Source: Cocos nucifera | Lineage: Eukaryota; Streptophyta; Magnoliopsida; Arecales; Arecaceae | Reading direction: 5' to 3' | DNA length: 64,000 bases | NCBI GenBank assembly: GCA_006176705.1 | Contig: QRFJ01006356.1 | Span: 1-64,000 of the forward strand | Shown: positions 1 through 12,230 of the stretch, in pieces | How positions within the stretch are numbered: position 1 is the first letter of the stretch | How the letters are laid out: each line of letters begins with the position of its first letter | Notes under the pieces: model-generated | Database searches by the model: none | Told to the model about the DNA's origin: nothing | Seen by the model: the letters and a program-made list of their open reading frames with translations, nothing else | Made by a program: the position numbers and the translations under genes

Positions 1-545
1 TGAAGCTTTGGGTATAGGGCGAAGCCAGGCTATGGGTTAAAAGCTGCTTCGAAGCAACGGATGCTGAAAAGAAGAGCCAAGCTTCTACACCATCTTTCTG
101 CCAATGCCGATCCAAGATCAGAGATCAGGCTATTTTATTTTATTATCTTTTCTTTTTTTAAATTTTATGTATTTATATTTTAAAATTTTAATTAATAAAA
201 ATTTTATTTTTGTATTTTAATTTCTTACTTTTTATTTTTATTATAATTTAATTTCTGCACTTTAAATTATTGCTTTGTAAGTAGATGCTAAGATCTAACT
301 AGTAGATCTTAGTACCAAGTTTAAATTCCTGCACCTTTTAATTTTTACTTTTAATTTTCTGACTTCACTCCTAATTCTAAAAACTCAAATTCTTTTCTTC
401 TTTTCTTTTCAAAAATCAAAAATTTTAAATCTAAAAATACTACCTTCCCTGTGGATTCGACCCAACTCACCGCTATCTACGTATTTTTAATGATTTTAAG
501 AAGTCAGATTAAACAAATAAACACGGTGTCTTAACGACAACATCG
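1..545 (+). repeat. Tail of a gypsy-like element and its LTR end (remnant)
   Basis: No coding sequence. The stretch around 420-480 contains ctgtggattcgaccc followed by a short gap and an A/T-rich end, the style of many plant gypsy LTR ends. The first 60 bases (gaagccaggctat, then a duplicated gaagc motif) resemble the pre-LTR tail of Athila-like elements. The copia fragment starts abruptly after about 545. Family assignment is by remembered resemblance only, and the left part lies outside the window. Confidence 0.4.
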
Positions 546-549
546 CGTC

Positions 550-1000
550 CCTATCAGTAATCGAAAGAAAAAATCATACCTTATTAGATATAGTACGGTC
601 CATGATCTGCTTCACTGAATTACCTATTTCCTTCTGGGGTCATGCCCTGGAGACCATAATTTATATTTTGAATAGAGTACCTTCTAAATCTATATCCAGT
701 ACTCCATATGAGATATAGAAAAGTAAGAAACCTAATCTTAAGTATCATAAGATATGGGATTGTCCAGCATATGTCAAAAAAAATTTTGGATATAAGCTTG
801 ATACTAGATCAGACATATGTTATTTATAGGATATCCTAGAAATAGTATAGGATATTTATTCTACCACCCTACTAAATAAAAGGTATTTGTAAGTGGGAAT
901 GCCACTTTCATGAAAAAATAATTTATCCTAGAAAAGGACAGTGGAAGAAATATTGAACTTAGTGAAGTTCAAGAAAAACAAATAGAAATTAAAAGATGCT
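550..1000 (+). pseudogene. Copia integrase fragment (Angela-like)
   Basis: Conceptual translation from about 553 gives the copia integrase segment that follows the catalytic Glu (ERKNHTLLDIVRSM), then SFWGHALETIIYILNRVPSK, TPYEI and an AYVKK stretch, ending near ATFMKK and FILEKDSG. It covers only the end of the catalytic core and the C-terminal region. Stops interrupt it near 717 and 828, and a frameshift is needed near 825. No LTR or other pol domain of this copy is present on either side: a gypsy-like LTR end abuts on the left and the Sire-A tail on the right. It is a truncated relic. Wording is close to the integrases of the three Angela copies but not the same subfamily. Confidence 0.75.
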
Positions 1001-3754
1001 TAATTGGGTATGAATGTTTTAATTGCTAAACTTACAAATTAAACAAATTTTGATATTTTCTCATGAGATACTTAACTATTAAAATTCTTCTAAAAATTAT
1101 ATTACCTAAGTACTTGAAGATAAGACATTCAATCATAAAAGATCAAGTGCTTGAAGTATTAATTTGCATTGCATCTTAGTCTTATCTTAAGGATTTAAAA
1201 TTTTCTAGTTGAACCAAATCTCATAGAATCATTATCTAGATCCTCTTTGATTTGATTATACTTGATTTTCTTGATTTGATCTTATTTTATTAGATTACTA
1301 GAACCCCCTAATTGATTACTTTTGGATTCTCTAAATTTACTTTAATACTTTCTTGATTATTGATTTGATTACCTCTTTGATCTTAAAAGAAAATTTATTG
1401 ATGAATATTCTTATTTTATTCTAATTGATTAATTTTAAAAATTAAATTTAAAAAATATTTTTTTTGAATCTTTTGAAGTTGATATCTAACAAAATATTTT
1501 TAGAAAGCTGTCATTTATCTTTAAAGCTAAATATTTAAAGAGGATTTTAGTTTTAAGTAATTGGTATCAAATAGCTTACTAATTATCATGTATTTGATTG
1601 ATTTATCTTTTGACAAAAAGAAAAGAATGTTTTTATTTCAAATTTGATTTTGCACACCCATACTTTTAATATAATATCATTTGAGATAAATTCAAAAATT
1701 TATACCTTTTCTAAAATTATAATTACTTGATCTTTTTTAAGAAAAGAAAGAGATGATATTTTGAAAAATAATTTAAAATCTCTTTATGGTGTACCTTGAC
1801 TAATTTGCTAATATCAATTCAAATTGATTTATCTAAATTAATTTATCTTTATCAATTCAAAACTAAATTCATTGGTATCAAGCTGAACTTGCAAATTAAT
1901 CTTTAAATGGTATTGAACTATTAAGAAAATCATGATCTGGTCTAAATTTTAGTTTAATTGGTATCAAGAAGTTTCTTCCAATGAAAATTTTTACTCTTGG
2001 TATCATTGGTATCATTCTTTCCTTGTATTTTATTACATTATTTTTCGGCAAAAGAATTGAATATGATATCTCAAATCTATTTCACATTGATATACTTTTG
2101 ATGTGATGCCATTTAAGATAAATTCAAAGAATTTCATATTTTTTCTAAACTTAATTGAGTGATATTTCTTATGATAAGGAAGATCTAAATTTAAACAGAA
2201 AATCTTTTCAATAGATATTCGTGTCATATTTTTTTTATCCTCTTAATTTTTGTTCTTATTGTATACATTCTTTTGTAAACATTCTTTGAATTTAATGAAA
2301 ATTAAATTTTTAAAAATTTAGTATCTTCTTGAGTGAATGCTTTGTTTGATTGATATTTGTATTAATTAATACTTAGTTCACTCAATTGATGCTCATGATT
2401 TTAAATTTTATTTAATTTTAAAATAATTTTATTTTCTAAAATAATAAAAAAATATTAAAGAAAAAATAATCATTTAATTGAAAAGGCCTTTGAAATTGAA
2501 AATACCTTTCAAATTTAGAAAATCTAAATTTAGTGGTCAAACTCATGTTAAATATGCTTGATTTGAAAGAAAAAGAAGAAGAAAAGTTGAAAAATAAAAT
2601 AATCCAGCTATAATTATAAAAAATAAGGAGAGATAATGTTATTAAAATATTAAAAAAAATTCTTGGTATCTCCAAAATAGGAGGAGAAATGCTTTTTATC
2701 TTGATTTGATTGAAAATTATGATTAATTTACATTGAGATAAATAAATTTTGATCATAAATTCTCAATCAATTATTTTATGATCTTCTTAAATTGAGCTTT
2801 TTCTTGTTTATTCAATTTGATGTGCATAATTTGATAGTCTAATCATTCTTGATAATTAATTAAAATTAAATTAAATTTAAAATATAATATTACTCCAATA
2901 ATTAATTTTGATACATACTTCTAATTTTAAAATTTATTTGAAAATCTAAATATAATATAAAACTTTTGATGTGCATTTGAAAATCATTATAAAATTACTT
3001 TTGCTCGATACTATCATTGACTTGCTCGATTTATTTTTGATACATATCTTTTTCGAGCTTAATTAACTAAAATTTCTTAAGAAAAGAAAAGATTGAAAAT
3101 TAAAGTATATATTATTCTTGATTTCATGATCAATTTTTTTGAGAAACTCTATTCCTCTTAAAGCTTAAAAGTGCATATTTAGAAATCTTATTAAAGGTCA
3201 TATTTATTCAAAAAAAGGGAGAGCCTTTGATATTTAAATTTAAGCTAATTTTTAAAATTAAAATAAATATTTTAAACTTATTTTGAGTGAGAGAATAAAT
3301 TTTCAAAAGGAAGATGATTTAGTTAAATTGATTTTCTGAACTTAATACATTTTTTACTTTGTTACATCTCTTACTTTGATACGTTCATGATATTGATTTT
3401 GATAACTTTTCTTCATCCTTCCCATGAGCTTTTTGATGCTATCAAAAAGGAGAGAGAAATGCTGAGTATATACTTAAAGGATTAATACTTAAGAAACTTA
3501 ATGAATTTAATGCTCGAAATCTTAATACTCATTGACTTGAATTGAGACATAAATTTGAAATGAGTATATAAAATATATGTAATGAATTAATTATGTACAA
3601 TGAACCAAAAGATTAATTGACAATATTCATGAAGTACTCATTCATGTATTTAATATATACTTCATGATATATTTTGATAAAATTTATTAAAATATATTAT
3701 TTATTTTTATTATGCATATACTCAAGATTTTATCATCATCAAAAAGGAGAAGAT
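1001..3754 (+). other. A/T-rich non-coding 3' tail of Sire-A
   Basis: No credible reading frame; the two short minus-strand ORFs here (2033-2227 and 2436-2756) are low-complexity. The motif gatgctatcaaaaaggaga near 3434 and a second atcatcatcaaaaaggagaag at 3734-3752, directly before an LTR start, match the layout between RNase H and the 3' LTR in SIRE/Maximus copia elements, where an env-like or spacer region lies. I see no surviving env-like protein. The left limit is approximate. Confidence 0.5.
3741..3754 (+). other. Polypurine tract of Sire-A
   Basis: The purine run aaaaaggagaagat lies immediately before TGTTGATCC, which I take as the LTR start. In LTR elements this tract primes plus-strand DNA synthesis. 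Confidence 0.55.
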
Positions 3755-4101
3755 TGTTGATCCTAAGATTAATTTTTATGATTCCAAAATATTGAGTATA
3801 AATGATACTATCATGCATTTCAAAAATATATGTAGGACTTTTCAAGTACTTAAAATAAAAAAATTATCTATAGAAGAAATTCCTTCAAAATAAGAAAAGT
3901 CAAAGAAAAGAATAATTTTAAATACTCAAATAAAGCTCAAACAAGAAATTTTGGAAGCCTTAATGGTGGGAAAAACCATAAAAAATAAGATGGAAGAAGC
4001 CCTCAAAAGTTGAAGACAAAAAGGCACTCATGCAAAAATATTTACAAAATTGTTGAAGGATAAGAACTTAGATGATCTAGTGAAAAATGGAGCTGGCTCG
4101 G
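3755..4101 (+). repeat. Sire-A 3' LTR, first part (split by Ang-1)
   Basis: Begins TGTTGATCCTAAG, resembling the start of the Sire-B LTR at 58255 (TGTTGCCCCTAGG). It is interrupted by Ang-1 after 4101 and continues at 14482. The last five bases, ctcgg, form one side of the Ang-1 target-site duplication. Confidence 0.65.
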
Positions 4102-5561
4102 TGTTAGATATATGTGCCCTAGAAGCCATAATTGGCTGACACTTGTAATACACTTCTAGAGGCAAAATTATAATTTTGATTATAATCAATAAAATGAGTT
4201 ATTTTCTACCGCATATGTGTATTTAGTGTCTGTGATACATCCTTTGAGTTAATGGTAATGATAATTCATATTTTCAAGAGTTGAAAATTTAAGACATGAA
4301 TAATCATTATTAACTCATAAAATGCTCCCGACCATAGGATCATCACAAGGATGGTGATTGATCCAGAAGGTTGGTGTACAATCGCTTCTCTTTAGTAGAT
4401 GAGTCTTGAGTCTACGGTGTGGAGACACCAGAGCGAGAGTATAGGTACTCGTTAGAGAATGAGGGCACTGAGCGTGACCACCTCGAGTAGTCATTAGGAA
4501 GTCTACCTTCTCATCAATGACTGACTCGATGCTGCAGTGGTGTGTCTAGGTTCTTTGACCTGAAGGTGCATCGGTAGTTCACCTTGAGGGTGTTATAGTT
4601 TGACTACACCATTAACTCGATCTCCTAGCCATTTGGAATCCTGAGGTGTATGTTGGCTATAGCATGTTCATTGTAGGAACTGGATTGCATCAAGATGGAA
4701 TCTATCTACCTCGGTGGTAGAGGAGCAGCCCTATGATGATCATGAGAATCAAGTCCAGAAGCCCATGGCCATGGCAGAGTGAAATAATAGAAAGAGTTTC
4801 TATTTAGATTTTCACATTGGACTTGAATCGAATGATTACATCATATGACAGAAACTAGGGTTTGACGAGTTCACCTTAACCCTAATCTGATCGGGGCTCA
4901 AGATAGAAGAACTTAATCACATAGGTAGCTGCACCAAGAGGTTCGCATTCAGCTCTGATGGGTTGCCACCATATACTGCTAGGTGTCACTGGTGGATTTT
5001 GGGAGCAATTAGAATGATTTAGATGATCGATCATTCTAGCTGTTCGAATCAGAAGAGTTCTGATCCATCGAAAGGAGTTTCGATGATGTCGATGATAGAG
5101 ATCATGACATATCCCATTACCATACAGAACTGAACCTAACTGGGTCACACAAATAAGGGTTTGAATCTGGTGATCATCAATTGAACTGATCCAGTTCAAT
5201 TGATCTGAATGAGATTCAATTAGGTTCAAGAAAATCATGCTAGCACTCGATTGAACCTAACGTTCTTCTTTTACTATCATAAATAGTTGTCCTGACTGAG
5301 CCAAAGGAGTTTGTGCTCGATCAGAGGCCTTCACTTGGTCTGACTGGAGCTTGTCCAGGTTAGAAAAGGGTTGTCTTATTTTGTAAGACAATACCTACCA
5401 TTTTTGGTCACCTGCCATTTCTCATCCTTTGACTTTGGTCAAAAGTTGACCTTTGACTGGTCAAATGTTGACCATTGATACTTTGACTTTTGTCCACGTG
5501 TCATGCACCTATTGGAGAGCTGGTGGGGGCTTGTCCCCTGCCAGAAACCTGGCAAGGAGGA

Positions 5562-5589
5562 GGGCGCACGCCAAGGGTGGCGTGCGCCC
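5562..5589 (+). other. Perfect GC-rich hairpin in the Ang-1 5' LTR
   Basis: Arms gggcgcacgcca (5562-5573) and tggcgtgcgccc (5578-5589) are perfectly complementary around a 4-base loop. A smaller inverted repeat, tgccag/ctggca, lies just upstream near 5540-5553. The site is about 215 bases upstream of the TATA box, so it would be in U3. It is absent, by deletion, from the 3' LTR. Confidence 0.75.
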
Positions 5590-5803
5590 AAGCTTGGAGG
5601 CGCCCAGGAGTCCCTGTTGGACAGGGACTCCATCTCCTTTTTGGATTCCGATTAGACTTCTCCTAAGAACCAACTTTGACTGGTCTTAGGCATCATCTAA
5701 GGATGGAATCCAAGGGACTCTATTCCCACCAATCAGATTTAGATCTGATTTCACAAAGGGTTGTGATTGGTTGGGATGAAGAGGAGTTGGATCACGCATA
5801 GTC

Positions 5804-5811
5804 TATAAATA
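5804..5811 (+). promoter_or_regulatory. TATA box of the Ang-1 5' LTR
   Basis: TATAAATA within gtctataaataag. The same position is TATAAATA in both Ang-2 LTRs (17533 and 25652) and a TATATAAA form in both Ang-3 LTRs, but is mutated to ttaaaaat in the Ang-1 3' LTR. It probably sets the transcription start of the genomic RNA. Confidence 0.6.
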
Positions 5812-6387
5812 AGACCCTACGCCCAACTCAAGAAAAAAACAAGAACAATTCTCCATGCCCCAAGGCTGCCTCTCTCTTCCCTCCTCCATGCCAAGTTCCA
5901 TCTTCTCCCTCTCCTCTCCATGTCCAAAGAAGTTTGGGATCTTAGTTGGTGCAATCTAGATCGAGAGAAAGGCGACAGAAAGCTAGAAGGCTGCGCTGCT
6001 GCAAAGGACAACTGCTGATCTTCGAAAGCCATTTTTTGAAGATCCTCCAAATTAGATTCAGATCTAATTTTTGGAGACATGATAGAGAAGAAGAGGATCT
6101 CTAGATCCAACCTAAGTGGATATCGGTAGAGGTCAGGCACTTGCGTGGCTAGATCCAGAACCTTCCGCTGCTTATAGGATCATCAACGGGTAATAGGATT
6201 ACCCTACATCAAGGTAAATTAAATCTGATTTAATTTATCTATATTTTATTTTAATTATTAAAATAATAAAAATTAGATCTAAAATATTTTATATCTAATT
6301 TGAATCAAAGAAAAAAGTTTTTAAAATATATCTCTTGATCCGATCAGATCTGAACGAACCTAGTCTAGGAAATCAGGATTTCCTTCA

Positions 6388-8257
6388 ACTGGTATCAGAG
6401 CTAGGTTCTAAAAGTATATAGATCTGATTTTAAATTTATTTTAATTAAAAAATAAGTGATTTTAGATATCACATGAGATGTGATCAGATCTAAAATCAGA
6501 AAAATTAAAATTAAATGATTTGGATCTAAGATTAGAAAATATGCATGACTAGTTCTAAAATAGAATAGTTCTATAGAATAGTCTTGCATGTTTACAATTT
6601 AATTTGATTAAATCATATTTTAGATCTATTTATTTATTATTTTTTGATATTATAATTTTTATAATAATATCTAAAAAATTAAAAATAAAAAATATTTAAT
6701 TTTCACATCATATGAGATGTGATTGATGCATGACTAGACTAGTTGTAGAATAGTTCTACATAGTTGTCTAGATTAGAGTTTATTTTGATGTGATCAATTT
6801 AAATCTAATTTTTTAGATTATTATGAGATAATTTAGATCTGAAAATATGCATGATTTGATACATGAGATGTATGCAAAATATGCCATGATTAGATCTAAT
6901 TTGTATATGAGATATATGATATAGATCTAAAACTATTTTTTAGTATTACATGTTCCTGATTAAGGCATTTCTCTTAGCCGTCCGATCATAAGAATGAAGA
7001 AGGGTTTAAAGGCACCCTCTCCTCCCATCTGATGGGGTGTTCTTATGACATGTAGGGGTGCTGCACGTTCGTCCTTAATCAGAAACCCAAAACTTACTTT
7101 CTGCAAAACCCTAGATCCTGAAATCCTAGGATTTATTATGCATATTTTGTTTATGAACCCTACTTAATTAAGAATTAAGATTATGGAATATTAATTAGGT
7201 CTAAAATTGAGAATTTCAGATCTAAGACATATTCATAATACTTGGTTCGGGCTTGGGTAGCTCAATTAGGTCTAAGCGGTTGATCAAACCGAATCAAGAG
7301 TTGGTTAGATGGGATCAACAATGCTTAAATTGACCAGCCTAATAGGATTAAGTCTGGGTCAAGATCGAGTCACGATCAAGCAAGACCTAATTAGGCTCAG
7401 AGGTTAGAGTCTGGATTGTAGGCTAACCCAATTGGTTCTGGCTCAACAATTTGGTGTCTAAGGTAAGTTTGGCACATACGACCGACTGGTTTTTAATTGG
7501 AAGCTACTCGATCTGAATGCGTTCTTGTACGAGTTAATGGCATATCCCTTCCACCGGTCTCACTTACCTGGCCATATCTGTTGACTCAGTTCTGATTTGA
7601 GGTGGTCAATAATCCAAGCTAACCCATGCCACTAGGTTAGTCATAATTGTTATGACTATGACAAGTCTAGTTTAATGAGACCTGAATCAATTCTCCCTAA
7701 GAAAAGATTAAGTCTGAGGTCTTCCACCATTGTAGATGTGCGGGCCCTTTCTGGGGTTGATTGTTCTCGGCTGGATACAGTGGCTCAGTTGCACCGAAAA
7801 GACGCAACCATGTCTATTAGGCATTGGATGCTATGGGCTGGAGGATGAGTTGGGCTCAATATTTTGGATACGGTGAGAGACTCAATTAGGAATCCAGTCT
7901 GTGCAAATGGTGGGTCTGACTTAACTAAGGAGTGGATCAATATTCTAGGATACGGTGAGATTCATGAATTAGAGATCAAGTTTGGGTGCACCATGATTAG
8001 AGAATCATTGAACAAGAGTTGTTCACTCATTGGCTAACCCATCACCAATAACTATTAGGTGAGGTGATGAGTCAGTTGGTGAGGTCGCACCACCCATTAG
8101 AAATCATTAATCGTGAAGATTTTTGCATCTCTACAGAGGGAGTGTAGGAACCCGAGAAAATAGTGGGAGCTAATTTATTTAAAAATAAAATTTTTAAACA
8201 AATTGGTCAAGTCATAATTACAGTATCTAACTAGAATCTTTGACTCTCTACAGAAAA
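6388..8257 (+). other. Ang-1 untranslated leader
   Basis: About 1.87 kb between the 5' LTR and the first gag codon, with no protein-like frame. Long leaders are known in BARE/Angela elements. Two equally long leaders occur in Ang-2 and Ang-3 at high similarity. Confidence 0.8.
6390..6401 (+). other. Primer-binding site of Ang-1
   Basis: TGGTATCAGAGC, complementary to the 3' end of plant initiator tRNA-Met, two bases after the LTR end. Confidence 0.9.
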
Positions 8258-9093
8258 ATGTCTGCGTTCAATCCATTAGCACGTATCCTGGACACACATA
8301 GACTGACCGAGCCTAATTATAAAGATTGGCTCAAGAACTATAAAATTATTTTGGATTTTGAGAAGTTAACCCATGTATTGGATCAGGACCCTCCCACCTT
8401 ACCAGCCCATCCATCCACTGAATAGAGAGTGTCTCTAGAAAAATGGATAGACGACGATAATAAGAATAGATATTACATGTTGAGCTCAATGTCTGATGAG
8501 CTCCAGCGCCAACATGAAAATATCGAGACTGCTCGCCAAATGTTGGCTCACCTACAAGAGATGTTTGGTGAACAGAGTCGCACAGCCAAGTATCAAGTCA
8601 CGAAATGACTTTTTAAGGCTAAGATGCGTGATGGGCAGTCAGTCCAAGATCACTGTCTGATGATGATCAAGGACTTGAAAGAGCTTGAGAAGCTCGGTGT
8701 GAAGTTAGACTTGGATCTGCAGAATGATGTTATTCTGCAATCCTTGACTGATGCATATGGGCAATTCATCATGAATTACCACATGCATAAACTTCAAAAT
8801 TTCTTGGCCGAATTAATGAACGTGCTGGTCACCGCTGAGCTTTCTATGAAAGGTTCTAAAGGCTCAGTTCTTGCTATGGAATGGACTTCTTCCAAAAGAA
8901 AGTCTTCTAGAAAGAAAAAGAAGTCTATGAAAAAGCAGAAGATGGAAGAAGGAAAGAAAAAGAAGGCAGAGCCGAAGAAGAAGGCCGCTATCAAAGGAAA
9001 GTGTTTCCATTGCAACAGCGATGGCCACTGAAAGCGGAACTGCCCTACTTACCTGGCCACCCTGAAGAATAAGAAGGAAGGTCCTTCTGGAGG
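8258..9093 (+). pseudogene. gag: Ang-1 gag (nucleocapsid/capsid), broken
   Basis: Codes for the structural protein that packages element RNA in cytoplasmic virus-like particles. The start is the ATG of MSAFNPLARILD; an alternative frame start at 8240 adds six residues and has no support in the sister copies. The capsid-like part includes NYKDWLKNYKIIL and the DLKELEKLGVKLDLD segment. A lysine-rich stretch (about 8890-8990) precedes a CCHC zinc knuckle at 9001-9042, CFHCNSDGH then KRNC. Stops occur at 8423 (TAG), about 8606 (TGA) and inside the knuckle, where the expected Trp codon is TGA. The same knuckle position is a stop in Ang-2 and Ang-3. Confidence 0.85.
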
Positions 9094-10413
9094 TATGCTC
9101 GTTATTGAGTCTAACCTTACGATTTCTTCTGCATCCAGTTGGGTGCTTGACTCTGGTTCTAGTGCTCATCTGTGCACTTCCATGCAGGGTCTTGAGGATA
9201 GTAGGAGGCTGAGGGATGGAGACATGATCCTATGCATCGAAAATAGGAGCAAGAGTTGCTGCAGTGGCCTATGGGAACATACCCTCTTCAATTACCATCT
9301 GGTTTAGACTTAGTTTTGAAAGACTGTTATTATGTGCCTGCAGCTAGCAGGAATTTGATTTCTGTTTCATGCTTAGCACTAGAAGGCTATGTGATTACCT
9401 TCTTTAAGGACCATTGTAACATTCTTTATGAAAGAAAAAAAATTGCAAATGGTTTCCTTATTAACGGTCTTTATCAGCTACATATTGATGTATCTGTTCT
9501 AACTATCGAGCAAAACGTGAATGCCAAATGACCTAGGGATAGTCCTAAACGATAGGTATCTATGGCACCTAAGATTAGGTCATATAGCAGAAGATAGGAT
9601 CAACAAATTAGAAAAAATGGGCTATTGAGTCCGTTGACTTCCGAGTCATATCCAACTTATGAATCTTGTCTTCAAGGCAAAATGACTAAACTCCCTTTTG
9701 TAGGACATGGGGAAAAGGGCCATAGATCTCCTTGCCCTAGTACATACTGATGTGTGCAGCCCATTTGATGTGCCGGCTAGAGGCAATTTTATCTACTTCA
9801 TTACCTTTATCGATGATCTATCTAGGTATGGGTATGTGTATCTTATGAGACACAAGTCTGAAGCTTTTGAAAAGTTCAAAGAATTCAGACATGAAGTTGA
9901 AAAAAAAATAAACTGAAAAATCCATTAAGGTTCTTCGATCAGATCGAGGAGGTGAATATCCTTAGCCAAAAAAATTCCTAGACTATCTTAAGAAAAATGG
10001 CATAGTCTCTCAATGGACTCCACCAGGAACACCTCAACTCAATGGAGTTTCAGAATGAAAAAATCGGACTCTATTGGATATGGTCTGATCCATGATGAGC
10101 TTCACAGACCTCTCCTGATTTTCTTTGGGGACACTCATTGTTAACTTCAATTTATCTACTGAATAGGGTTTCCTCTAAAACCGTTCCTACCACACCGTAT
10201 GAGATATGGCATGGTAAGAAACCAAGTCTGAGTCATCTCAGAATTTGGGGTTGTCCGGCTCATGTCAAAAGACAACAAGCGGACAAGTTAGAGTTTAGGT
10301 CCTTCAGAGCTCGATTCATAGGATATCCTAAAGAGTCATTAGGATACTATTTCTACATTCCAGAAGACCACAATGTGATTGTGAGTCGACATGCCATCTT
10401 TCTTGAAAAATAG
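9094..10413 (+). pseudogene. pol: Ang-1 protease and integrase, broken
   Basis: The aspartic protease keeps its D-S-G active site (WVLDSGSSAHLC, about 9140-9175), the only one of the three Angela copies to do so; a frameshift near 9250 cuts it. Integrase follows: a GAG-pre-integrase segment WHLRLGHI (9563) with the zinc-binding Cys of the expected C-E-S-C changed to Tyr. The catalytic core has HTDVC (near 9745), RSDRGGEY (near 9940) and NGVSE (near 10045), so all three acidic residues are readable. Single-base indels lie near 9618, 9712, 9910, 9957 and 10110. It ends at the TAG after FLEK (10411-10413), shared with the sister copies. Protease would cut the polyprotein; integrase would insert cDNA. 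Confidence 0.85.
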
Positions 10414-12216
10414 TTTATTCAAGATAGCGGCATTGGAAAGTAGATTAAGCTTGATGAGAAAGTCTCACAAGTACAACGAGCTAAGGACCAATTGGAACCA
10501 AATCAGGTTGAGCCAATAAGAACACTACCTCCTCCACCTCGTAGATCGAAAAGAGTTTTCCATCCTCCTGAAAGATACTTAGGTATTATTTCAGAGAAAG
10601 TAGAGAAAATATTCCTCGTAGGTAATGGTGCTCATGGTGATGATCCCAAAACCTACAATGAGGCGATATCAGATATCGACTCCGAGAAATGGCTAGAGGC
10701 AATGCAGTCAGAAATTGACTCGATGCACTCAAACCAAGTCTGGACCTTGGTAGATCCACCAGAAGGTATAGTACCTATTGGGTGTAAATGGATCTTCAAG
10801 AGAAAGATTGGTGCAGATGAAAATGTGGAGACATTCAAGGCTAGACTAGTGGCAAAAGGTTATAGTCAACGCAAAGGCATTGACTATCAGGATACCTTTT
10901 TCTCAGTGGCTATGCTAAAATCCATCCGCACATTGCTTGCCATTGCAGCCTATTTTGATTATGAAATATGGCAAATGGATGTGAAAACAGGCATTCTTAA
11001 ATGGATATCTTGAGGAAGATATCTATATGGAACAGCCGCTAGGTTTCACATCCAGTGATACTGATCACAAGGTTTGCAAGCTGCAAAGGTCCATATATGG
11101 ACTTAAGCAAGCATCTCGAAGCTGGAACACTCGTTTCAATGATGTGATCAAAACGTTTGGTTTCATCAAAAATGAAGAGGAACCATGTGTCTTCAAAAAG
11201 GTCAGTGGGAGCACTATTGTCTTCCTCGTATTGTACGTGGATGACATCCTCCTTATTGGGAATGATATTCCCATGTTGATGACAGTCAAAATATGGTTGT
11301 CCAAGGAATTCTCCATGAAAGACCTAGGTGAAGCATCCTTTATTCTAGGAATTAAGGTCTATAGGGATAGACCGAATAGGATGCTAGGACTTTCACAGAA
11401 GATGTACATACAAGAAGTACTAAAGAGGTTTAGTATGGAAAACTCTAAGAGGGGATTAATACCCTTCAGACATGGTATTCATCTTTCCAAGAAGATGTGC
11501 CCTAGCACACCTGAGGAAATAGAATGCATGAGCAAGATCCCTTATGCTTCTGCAATAGGGAGCCTCATGTATGCCATGCTATGTACACGACCTGATATAG
11601 CCCATGCTGTGAGTGTCACAAGCAGATATCAGTCAAATCCAGGTGAAGAACACTGGACTTCTGTGAAATGTATCCTTAAGTACTTAAGAAGAACTAAGGA
11701 TATGATGTTGGTCTTTGGTAACGGAGAACTCCAAGTCCAGAGGATACATAGACTCGGATTTCATGTCCGATGTAGATGATCGAAAGTCGACATCTAGGGA
11801 GTCTGTTTGTGTGCAATGGTGGTGCTGTCAGCTGAAAGAGTTTCAAGCAAACCATGATAGTAGATTCCACCATGAAAGCAAAATATATCACTATATTAGA
11901 GGCTGTGAAGGAAGCATTCTGGTACAAGACGTTTGCTGCAGAAATCAGAGTAACACCATCAGATGCCATTTCTCTATACTGCGACAATAATAGCGCCATA
12001 GCCCTTGCTAAAGAGCCGAGGTCTCACCAAAAATCCAAGCACATTGAGTGGTGATACCATCTCATCCACGATTACCTCAAGAAGGGTTACGTCGAGGTCA
12101 AGAGAGTCAATTCCGCAGACAATACGGCAGACCCACTTACAAAATCGTTGGGACAACAAAAAATCGAAGCCCACCTTGAGAAGATGAGACTTAGTCTTGT
12201 AGCCAATTGGCTTTAG
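10414..12216 (+). pseudogene. pol: Ang-1 reverse transcriptase and RNase H, broken
   Basis: RT is well preserved: EKWLEAMQSEIDSMHSNQVW, GCKWIFKRK, ARLVAKGYSQ, QMDVKT, LQRSIYGLKQASRSW and the catalytic YVDD at 11234-11245. One extra base near 10990 (aacaggc against aacggc in Ang-2) shifts the frame before YLEEDIYMEQP. RNase H begins near 11560 (YASAIGSLMYAML, CTRPDIAHAV) and has extra bases near 11741 and 11799. The frame resumes at the MKAKYI and LYCDNNSAIALAK motifs. A TGA follows KHIEW (12052), shared with both sisters. The terminal segment ends VANWL-stop at 12214-12216, close to the polypurine tract. Confidence 0.9.
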
Positions 12217-12230
12217 AATAAGTGGAAGAT
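12217..12230 (+). other. Polypurine tract of Ang-1
   Basis: aataagtggaagat directly precedes the 3' LTR, the usual plus-strand primer position. Confidence 0.6.

Larger units (their letters stand above)
4102..6387 (+). repeat. Ang-1 5' LTR
   Basis: 2286 bp, from TGTTAGATATATG to CCTTCA, followed two bases later by the primer-binding site. It carries a TATA box near 5804 and a GC-rich hairpin at 5562-5589. A 118-codon antisense ORF at 4882-5238 recurs in the other LTR but has no recognisable product. Confidence 0.95.

Noticed and set aside
2033..2756. Short minus-strand ORFs in the Sire-A tail
   Set aside because: Very A/T-rich, low-complexity Phe/Ile/Asn translations; an env-like protein could not be recognised.
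4882..5238. 118-codon minus-strand ORF repeated at 13022-13378, with a shorter relative at 24727-24984
   Set aside because: It lies inside Angela LTRs, so similarity follows from LTR identity. The equivalent in Ang-2 is shorter and I see no known domain.
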